A stretch of DNA of 11,646 nucleotides, from NCBI GenBank assembly GCA_031270515.1, contig JAISXM010000043.1:1-11646 (forward strand). Direction: 5' to 3'. How positions within the stretch are numbered: the first letter of the stretch is position 1; every line of letters begins with the position of its first letter. The notes beneath the pieces were generated by a model. The model saw only the letters and a program-made list of their open reading frames with translations. It was not told where the DNA came from and made no database searches. Source of the stretch: Holosporales bacterium (GTDB lineage: Bacteria; Pseudomonadota; Alphaproteobacteria; BNTO01). Made by a program: the position numbers and the translations under genes. Positions 6,356 through 11,646 of this stretch are shown here, piece by piece.

Positions 6356-8536
6356 TTACAGACATAAACGTAGCAAACATTCCTTATAGGCGCGTTGAGC
6401 ATCGTCAAAATAGTTGCTTCCAAATCCTTGTCTGATACTTTGTTCTAAGTATTGATGAGCTAAAAACAAGTCTACAGGAACTCCATATCCAGTCATCAAA
6501 TAGCGTCCATACCAGTATTGAGCTTGCCCAACACCTTGGTCTGCACTCCTCTTCATGTATTGAGGCGCTAACTGCCTATATTCGCTCGTCATCAAACTGA
6601 GCGCATAGAAGTATTGAGCTTTCGCATGTCCTTGATTGGCACTCAGTTGAAAATACACAGCTGATAAGGGCAGATCCTTATCAACACCAATTCCGTTTTT
6701 TAAACAGCATCCAAATTCGTATTGAGCCAACGCATTGTTTTGCTCAGCACTCCGTTTAAAGTATGTAGCTGCTAATCGCATATTTCGAGGAACGCCGTTT
6801 CCGTCTTTTAAACAGCGTCCAAATTCGTATTGAGCCAACGCATTGTTTTGCTCAGCACTCCGTTTAAAGTATGTAGCTGCTAATTGCATATTTCGAGGCA
6901 TGCCGCTTCCGTCTCTTAAACAGCACCCGTAATGGTATTGGGCTTCTGTGCATCCTTGCTCGGCACTCAGAAGAAGGAAATTCGCCGCGATCCCCAAATC
7001 GGGAACTCCCCACCATCCATTACCCATAGCAAGTGCATATTCCATTTGAGCAAGCGGATGGTCCTTCATTGCCGCTCGCTCGTACCACATTGCAGATTCA
7101 CCTAAATTACGATCCACCCCTATCCCTAGAGCCAAACAGTGCGCCCAACGGTATTCGCCTTCCGCACAGCCCTGAATTGCGCTGCTACGATAGAATTTCG
7201 CCGCCGATGCGAGGTCTTGTTTTACGCCGTCCCCAAGTTCCAACGCGCGCCCATAGCGCCATTTGGCATCTGGGTCTTCCATACGTTCTGCTCTCATCCT
7301 ATAGAAGGCAGCCCTTGAGGCTGGATCAAGTGAGGCAAGTTCTGTGGAGTTCATATCTGCGGACAACTGCGCATTTCCCTCAAAAGATTTACGCAAATCA
7401 AGAGGAGACAAATGATACGGTAACATCTCCAATCGAACCCGTGGACGTGGGGTTCGTAAACGTCGAATAACTTTGGGGGATGGAGATGGACCAGCCAGAG
7501 CTAATGCTGGACGCGGAACGACTCCACCAAAAGGTGCACCAGTCCTAAACAAGTCGAGAATCGCAGGCGACTGATTTGCGAACAAGAATGATATTTGTTG
7601 CATAACGACTCCTCCAAAAGGTGCATTCGCTTCAAAAAAGTCGAGAATCGCAGGCGACTGATTTGCGAACAAGAATGATATTTGTTGCAAAACTACTCCA
7701 CCAAAAGGCGTATTTGCTTCAAACAAGTCGAGAATCGCAGGCGACTGATTTGCGAACAAGAATGATATTTGTCGCATAACGACTCCACCAAAAGGTGCAT
7801 TCGCTTCAAACAAGGCTAAATTCGCAGGCGACTGATTTACCAGCAATAATGATAGTTGCAGAACGACTCCACCCTCAGGTGTACCAGCCCTAAACAATGC
7901 GAGAATCGCAGGCTGTTGATTGGCCAACAAGAATGATATTTGTTGCAAAACTACTCCACCAAAAGGTGTACATTCCCTAAACAAATCAAGATTCGCACAC
8001 GATTGATATGGTGCCGCCCAAAATGGGATGTCAGATATATAGCTGAGTTGCTTGCCAATTGAACAGCAGATTCTCATCTTAGACCGTGCGTTTTTTTGCT
8101 TTCTTCGAGGATTCTCTGTACTATTTTGACCCCGCGTAGCTATAAGATTCGCAGGCTGTTGATATTGGTCCGCCACAAACGATATGAGTAGAGCGCGTCT
8201 ACCAACAAGTGTCCCAGTTTCACTCAAATCAGGACAAGCAGACAGTTGACTTGGGGTAGACGTCACCCGAATTGTTCTGCCAAATGTGTCATTCAATGTT
8301 ATGTCCACATCTAGTTCTTCTAGGAGCGTGCCAAGCACGTCAGCCAGAGCATTCTTAAGGACATTATTGGACAGAACTCTTTGTGCGGCGGAAGATCTCC
8401 TTGGAGCAGGGGAGCCAGCTGGAGATGAGAACTGTGAATGACGATTCGCCCCCGAGTTCGGTGTGGAGGCAATTATCGAATCACTAAGGAGGAAAGGAAC
8501 GCACAACAATATTGTGCAATAAAAGGGGCGCGTCAT
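6356..8536 (-). CDS. Secreted protein with 29-residue tandem repeats and Sel1 repeats
   Basis: 726 residues from ATG at 8536. This start gives a good signal peptide (MTRPFYCTILLCVPFLLSDSIIA) with GGAT just upstream; the frame also opens at TTG 8620 and ATG 8593/8581, but those put ~28 extra residues before the hydrophobic stretch. Order: signal 1-23, Ser/Pro/Arg-rich low-complexity segment to ~55, a segment with one degenerate repeat unit (99-130), a basic stretch (~142-155), six units of a 29-residue repeat (169-340, core close to NQSPAILDLFEANAPFGGVV), a linker, then about eight Sel1 repeats (~402-707, pattern AA.YFKRSAEQNNALAQYEFGRCLK.G.GVP.N). The Sel1 part is probably a protein-interaction scaffold. 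I do not recognise the 29-residue repeat. Two Sel1 units are nearly identical in DNA, with a 108-bp period (copies at 6711 and 6819). Likely exported; host interaction is plausible but inferred. Confidence 0.88.
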   Translation of the reverse strand: MTRPFYCTILLCVPFLLSDSIIASTPNSGANRHSQFSSPAGSPAPRRSSAAQRVLSNNVLKNALADVLGTLLEELDVDITLNDTFGRTIRVTSTPSQLSACPDLSETGTLVGRRALLISFVADQYQQPANLIATRGQNSTENPRRKQKNARSKMRICCSIGKQLSYISDIPFWAAPYQSCANLDLFRECTPFGGVVLQQISFLLANQQPAILALFRAGTPEGGVVLQLSLLLVNQSPANLALFEANAPFGGVVMRQISFLFANQSPAILDLFEANTPFGGVVLQQISFLFANQSPAILDFFEANAPFGGVVMQQISFLFANQSPAILDLFRTGAPFGGVVPRPALALAGPSPSPKVIRRLRTPRPRVRLEMLPYHLSPLDLRKSFEGNAQLSADMNSTELASLDPASRAAFYRMRAERMEDPDAKWRYGRALELGDGVKQDLASAAKFYRSSAIQGCAEGEYRWAHCLALGIGVDRNLGESAMWYERAAMKDHPLAQMEYALAMGNGWWGVPDLGIAANFLLLSAEQGCTEAQYHYGCCLRDGSGMPRNMQLAATYFKRSAEQNNALAQYEFGRCLKDGNGVPRNMRLAATYFKRSAEQNNALAQYEFGCCLKNGIGVDKDLPLSAVYFQLSANQGHAKAQYFYALSLMTSEYRQLAPQYMKRSADQGVGQAQYWYGRYLMTGYGVPVDLFLAHQYLEQSIRQGFGSNYFDDAQRAYKECLLRLCL
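7517..8032 (-). repeat. 87-bp tandem repeat encoding a 29-residue unit
   Basis: Six units of 28-29 residues, each ending GGVV: endings include RECTPFGGVV, RAGTPEGGVV, EANAPFGGVV, EANTPFGGVV, EANAPFGGVV and RTGAPFGGVV. The middle of each reads close to SFLFANQSPAILDLF. The third unit is one residue shorter. A seventh, degenerate unit (CPDLSETGTLVG...LISFVADQYQQPANL) lies N-terminal at 8147-8242, separated by a basic insert. Confidence 0.9.
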
Positions 8537-8562
8537 GGAATATCCATATGCTAAAAACAATA

Positions 8563-8598
8563 TAGGCTTAGTATCCGACATTAACAGCCGCATCGCAA
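8563..8598 (-). promoter_or_regulatory. Candidate promoter of the 29-residue-repeat/Sel1 gene
   Basis: On the minus strand, TTGCGA (8593-8598), 17-bp spacer, GATACT (8570-8575). Transcription would begin near 8563, giving a ~26-nt leader before the ATG at 8536 and supporting that start over the upstream TTG. Both boxes match consensus at 4 of 6 positions, so this is tentative. Confidence 0.3.
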
Positions 8599-8621
8599 GT
8601 GTTTTTTTGTCCTGTGTCAAC

Positions 8622-8667
8622 GCAATTTAGAAATATCCTCTTTCTGCAATTTAGAAATGTCCTCTTT
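8622..8667. repeat. 22-bp direct repeat upstream of the Sel1 gene
   Basis: GCAATTTAGAAATATCCTC with TTT (8622-8643) and GCAATTTAGAAATGTCCTC with TTT (8646-8667) differ at one base and have a 24-bp period. The placement just upstream of the candidate promoter allows an operator. Repeated TAGAAATGTCC-like motifs also resemble the terminal repeats of some insertion sequences, but no transposase is present. Confidence 0.7.
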
Positions 8668-8906
8668 TTAATAGGAAATAGGTTCATAATCCCAGCTGAA
8701 ACTCCGGCAAAACGTCATGATTTCTAAAGTAATGCTGGTTTTCAGCTAGAAGCCCTACGTTTAGTTCTAGTGCCAAAATCCTAGTTTCTGAGGGGTTGGA
8801 AAGAAGTCTAATAGCCGTATACGGGAGACTGTAATGTCCTGTTATATGAGAGGCTAGAGGTAAAATTCCTCTGGCCTACTCGATCGTAACAGACAATTTG
8901 TTTCTT
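8668..8906. other. Non-coding spacer between two Sel1 genes
   Basis: No supported gene. It holds an 8-bp inverted repeat (AGCTGAAA at 8694-8701, TTTCAGCT at 8740-8747) and a hairpin at 8852-8876 near the end of the upstream Sel1 gene. The rest shows no recognisable feature. Confidence 0.45.
8852..8876 (-). terminator. Hairpin downstream of the 832-residue Sel1 gene
   Basis: GGCTAGAGG (8852-8860) pairs with CCTCTGGCC (8868-8876) around a 7-nt loop, 8 of 9 Watson-Crick plus a G-U pair on one strand. It lies about 30 bp past the stop at 8907. There is no T-run after it, so termination is uncertain. Confidence 0.35.
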
Positions 8907-11405
8907 TTATGCATCCAGCGGTTGCATCGTTTTATGCAGCCTTTTTGCCGACCTCAATAGCGAAATGATGTCAGGTCTTATGCTGTCGATTTCTGTCGTC
9001 CTGACTGGTTGAGGTGCAGGCATTACGCTATCCGGAGTATCCGGCGCAGGTGCAACCTCAGACGCCGCGGCAACTTTAGCATTTTGTGCAGATATAAGCC
9101 GCATTAAAACTACATTATATGCACACTCAAATATGCCTTGGGTATACACATTGTGCGCCACAAAATACTTCAGCAACTCTATTGCACAGTGGAAGTCGTC
9201 TTTTCTTACCCCAGTTGTCAGCACTCTTATGATTTCATCATGCGTAAGGGCCCCGTATTCTAACAATGTATGTATATATAGAGTACTCTCTCTTTTTAAT
9301 ACAGCACCCAACAATTGCGCTGTGGCAGCTTGAACATCCCGTGGTCCAATCTCACTTGTCTCCGCGGAAAGTTCAATTGCGGCGAGTAAGTCCTTTGCTA
9401 GTGAATTTTTTGCTGCGGCACTTCGCTTTAAGTACTTGATCGCTTCAGTAGGATTTTTCTGAACACCCATTCCTATCCACAAACAACGAGCATAGGCATA
9501 TTGTCCAATATCATACTCTTGATCAGCACTCAGCTTAAAATACTTAACTGCTTCTGCCTCATTTTCATCAACACCTTTCCCAAACAACAAACAACGTCCA
9601 TATGCATACTGTCCTCGCGCATTCCCTTGTTCAGTACTTCGCTTAAAGTACCGAGCGGCTTCTCTTTCATTTTTATCAATACCGGTCCCATCATGCAAAG
9701 AGCATGCATATGCATGTTGTCCTCGCGCATCCCCTTGTATAGCGCTTAATTTAAAGTGCCTGGTGGCCTCTATATCGTTTTTATCAACACCTATTCCATA
9801 CAGCAAAGAGCTTCCATATGCATATTGTCCTTGCGCATACCCTTGTTCAGCACTCAGCCTAAAGAACCTAGCTGCCTCTGTCTCGTTTAGTTTTACTCCT
9901 GCTCCTTGTAACAAACACATTCCATATTCGAATTGCCCCTTCGCATGTCCTCGATTCGCACTCTTCGCCAAATATTGAGCAGCTTTTTTCGCGTTTATTT
10001 CGACGCCATACTTTCCAAGCATCAAGCATAATCCATAATGGTATTGTGCGCATTTTTCGCCCATATCTGCACTTTGTTTCCATAGACTAATTCCCATCCC
10101 CACGTTTTTCTTGGTTCCTATTCCAAGTATGAGGCAACGTCCACAGTGGTATGCTCCCGCGGAGGAATGTTGATCTGCCGCACGTTTATAGCATTCATAT
10201 GCCATATTCAGACGTAGGCGACGTCCTCCAATTCCATATTCTAGGCAGCGCCCATAGTTGCATAGCCCACACGCTTCATACTGATCTGCACTTAGTCTGT
10301 AGTATTCTACCGCTCCATTTATATCTTGAGCGATTCCTCTCCCGTATTCTAAGCAATACCCATAGCCGCACAGGCCCAACGGATGTTTTTGATCTGCACT
10401 TAATTTATAGTAGTGAGCAGCTGCACACAGATCTTGACCGACTCCTGTTCCATTTTCTAAGCAAACCGCATAGTTGTACTGGCCCAACGGATGGTTTTGA
10501 TCTGCACTTAATTTGTAGTAGTAAGCTGCTGCCATTGGGCTTTTTGGACCTCCTATTCCTTTTAGTCGATGGTATGCGTAAATTATTTGTGCTAACGGGT
10601 CTCCTTTATCCGCACCTTGTTTATAATATTGGACAGCCTCAACTACGTTTCGCTTAAGTCCCAGTCCGTGTTCGAGGCAGTATCCATAAGCGGATAAACT
10701 CGGTATATGCCCTTTATCAGCGCTTAACTGGTATAACTTTACTGCTTCTTTAGGATCGGGAGCGCACCCATTCCCGTATAGTAAGTGCTCCGCATAAGAA
10801 AATTGTGCAAATGGGCTTCCTTCTTGGGCATGGTATCTGCATAACTGGAGAGGCTCTATCTTGTAATTAGATCCGCTGCGAAAGCAGTGTTTGATTGCTG
10901 ATTCCTGCTGATTTGAAAGAGCGTTCACAAGACGTCCCAGACAGAAGTATACCCAAAAGAATGATTCCCCTAATAGATTGTTTTGGGCTTTACTCAGATT
11001 GCAGTAGGTAAGAGCTTGTAGTTCATTAGTCTCGTTGCGAAAGCTTATTTCTACCGTTAATTCCTGCGGTGTTGATATTTGCCGTATTAAGTTATGCTGT
11101 CTTAGTATCTGCTGTATTAATTTCTGCTGTGTTGACTTCTTCCACGTTGACTTCTTCCGCGTTGACTTCTTCTGCGTTGAGTCAGCGAACTCAACAGGTG
11201 CTTTTTCTCCTTTCATGAAGAATTTGGCGCAGTAATATTGTGCTGTGGCATCTCCTGTGGCCGCACGTCGTGCTAGGACCTCGCCATCCGCTTGGCAGCT
11301 TTTCAAATACAGGTTGGCTGGTGTGTTGCGCATACTCATACTCGGGTACGCTGTGAACATCAGACACGGCAGTGTCGTGCAACAAAGAATCTTAAAATAG
11401 TGCAT
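8907..11405 (-). CDS. Secreted Sel1-repeat protein
   Basis: 832 residues from ATG at 11405, chosen because it places a typical signal peptide first (MHYFKILCCTTLPCLMFTAYPS). The frame also opens at ATG 11426 and TTG 11465; none has a strong ribosome site. Order: signal 1-~24; a first Sel1 repeat (~42-66, ARRAATGDATAQYYCAKFFMKG); a Lys/Ser/Thr/Gln pentapeptide-repeat insert (~75-120); about fifteen Sel1 repeats (~128-670, e.g. EAARYFKRSTEQGNARGQYAYGRCLLFGKG); and a C-terminal ~150 residues with no Sel1 pattern, predicted helical, containing an Ala/Pro-rich stretch (ASEVAPAPDTPDSVMPAPQP). The insert falls in the loop between two Sel1 helices, so the solenoid need not be broken. Probably an exported scaffold or host-interaction protein; specific partner unknown. 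Confidence 0.9.
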   Translation of the reverse strand: MHYFKILCCTTLPCLMFTAYPSMSMRNTPANLYLKSCQADGEVLARRAATGDATAQYYCAKFFMKGEKAPVEFADSTQKKSTRKKSTWKKSTQQKLIQQILRQHNLIRQISTPQELTVEISFRNETNELQALTYCNLSKAQNNLLGESFFWVYFCLGRLVNALSNQQESAIKHCFRSGSNYKIEPLQLCRYHAQEGSPFAQFSYAEHLLYGNGCAPDPKEAVKLYQLSADKGHIPSLSAYGYCLEHGLGLKRNVVEAVQYYKQGADKGDPLAQIIYAYHRLKGIGGPKSPMAAAYYYKLSADQNHPLGQYNYAVCLENGTGVGQDLCAAAHYYKLSADQKHPLGLCGYGYCLEYGRGIAQDINGAVEYYRLSADQYEACGLCNYGRCLEYGIGGRRLRLNMAYECYKRAADQHSSAGAYHCGRCLILGIGTKKNVGMGISLWKQSADMGEKCAQYHYGLCLMLGKYGVEINAKKAAQYLAKSANRGHAKGQFEYGMCLLQGAGVKLNETEAARFFRLSAEQGYAQGQYAYGSSLLYGIGVDKNDIEATRHFKLSAIQGDARGQHAYACSLHDGTGIDKNEREAARYFKRSTEQGNARGQYAYGRCLLFGKGVDENEAEAVKYFKLSADQEYDIGQYAYARCLWIGMGVQKNPTEAIKYLKRSAAAKNSLAKDLLAAIELSAETSEIGPRDVQAATAQLLGAVLKRESTLYIHTLLEYGALTHDEIIRVLTTGVRKDDFHCAIELLKYFVAHNVYTQGIFECAYNVVLMRLISAQNAKVAAASEVAPAPDTPDSVMPAPQPVRTTEIDSIRPDIISLLRSAKRLHKTMQPLDA
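11051..11185 (-). repeat. 15-bp minisatellite inside the Sel1 gene
   Basis: Nine consecutive 15-bp units. The best preserved are at 11141, 11156 and 11171 (TCCACGTTGACTTCT, TCCGCGTTGACTTCT and a diverged end). GCTGT-led versions start at 11096, 11111 and 11126, and more decayed ones at 11081, 11066 and 11051. They encode pentapeptides such as STRKK, STWKK, STQQK, LIQQI and LIRQI. There is a gradient from conserved basic units to diverged Gln/Ile-rich ones. Confidence 0.88.
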
Positions 11406-11500
11406 AATCTCGTCTTTACTATCCATGACTAGCGTACAGTACCGTACAGAGAAGCCCCTTCGCAAGCCTAAAAGACAATTAACATTTACGACTTCGCGAT

Positions 11501-11529
11501 GTTATAGCTTCGTTGGATAGACCTGCAAA
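11501..11529 (-). promoter_or_regulatory. Candidate promoter of the 832-residue Sel1 gene
   Basis: Minus strand: TTTGCA (11524-11529; TTGCAG one base on gives a 16-bp spacer), 17-bp spacer, TATAAC (11501-11506, 5 of 6 to consensus). It would leave a leader of roughly 85-90 nt before ATG 11405, containing the GTAC-rich imperfect palindrome at 11434-11447. Confidence 0.35.
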
Positions 11530-11541
11530 TTAACAAAAAGC

Positions 11542-11569
11542 TTGATTCTAGAAATACGTGAGTTACAAT
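11542..11569 (+). promoter_or_regulatory. Candidate divergent promoter for the right-edge gene
   Basis: TTGATT (11542-11547), 16-bp spacer, TACAAT (11564-11569, 5 of 6 to consensus), followed about 30 bp later by ATG at 11600. It diverges from the promoter candidate at 11501-11529. Confidence 0.35.
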
Positions 11570-11599
11570 TCCCGCTAGGTGGGTCGTTTTTTCTTAACC

Positions 11600-11646
11600 A
11601 TGGCTACTTTACAAAATGTATTATTTTTGCTCATCGCTTTTATCGC
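11600..11646 (+). CDS. Start of a membrane-protein-like gene, 3' end outside window
   Basis: Fifteen complete codons from ATG at 11600 read MATLQNVLFLLIAFI, a short polar start followed by a hydrophobic stretch, as in a first transmembrane segment. The length and pattern are compatible with small membrane proteins such as SecG, but fifteen residues cannot decide. AGGTGGG at 11576-11582 is rather far (17 bases) for a ribosome site. The upstream promoter candidate supports a real gene. Confidence 0.4.
   Translation, partial: MATLQNVLFLLIAFI

Noticed and set aside
8887..8912. ACAATTTGTTTCTTTTATG resembling one arm of the palindromic element
   Set aside because: The match is imperfect, overlaps the end of the 832-residue Sel1 gene and has no partner arm.
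7517..11185. Regularly spaced repeats considered as CRISPR arrays
   Set aside because: The 87-bp and 15-bp repeats are contiguous, in frame and coding, with no unique spacers and no cas genes.
11600..11646. Calling the right-edge gene secG
   Set aside because: Only fifteen residues are visible; the hydrophobic start fits many small membrane proteins.

Overview
The window looks like part of a bacterial chromosome, most likely from an alphaproteobacterium. The RecA and FtsX homologues support this. Several large secreted Sel1-repeat proteins, repeat-rich intergenic DNA and TTG/GTG-type start ambiguity suggest a host-associated or intracellular lineage such as Holosporales- or Rickettsiales-like bacteria. 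That lineage is inferred from gene content only. The recA stretch is visibly GC-richer than the AT-leaning Sel1 genes and spacers.

Layout, left to right. (1) 1-1754, + strand: the 3' part of a long Sel1-repeat gene whose start lies outside the window. (2) 1755-2053: convergent spacer with palindromic element copy 1 and small hairpins. (3) 2054-3193, - strand: complete recA. (4) 3194-3664: non-coding spacer with element copy 2. (5) 3665-3754, - strand: tRNA-Ser(GGA) with encoded CCA. (6) 3755-4136: non-coding, with two tandem double-hairpin units and element copy 5. (7) 4137-5090, - strand: unrecognised, probably exported protein with internal duplications and a C-terminal octapeptide repeat. 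(8) 5154-6071 (possibly to 6137), - strand: ftsX without an adjacent ftsE. (9) 6138-6355: element copies 3 and 4 in tandem plus a nested palindrome. (10) 6356-8536, - strand: secreted protein with a 29-residue tandem-repeat block followed by Sel1 repeats. (11) 8537-8906: spacer with a 22-bp direct repeat and a hairpin. (12) 8907-11405, - strand: a second complete secreted Sel1-repeat protein carrying a 15-bp minisatellite. (13) 11406-11599: probable divergent promoter region. (14) 11600-11646, + strand: the first codons of a hydrophobic protein.

Housekeeping functions (RecA recombination and repair, serine tRNA, FtsX cell division) are thus surrounded by three large Sel1-repeat genes probably used for secretion or host interaction. 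The most notable non-coding structure is a family of five ~64-76 bp palindromic elements with a shared terminal inverted repeat (CCCATAA..AACAATTTGAA / TTCAAATTGTTTTTATGGG). Four of the five sit within 50 bp of the 3' end of a gene. The most notable protein structure is the 29-residue repeat fused to Sel1 repeats at 7517-8032. I found no CRISPR array, no intact transposase and no toxin-antitoxin pair.
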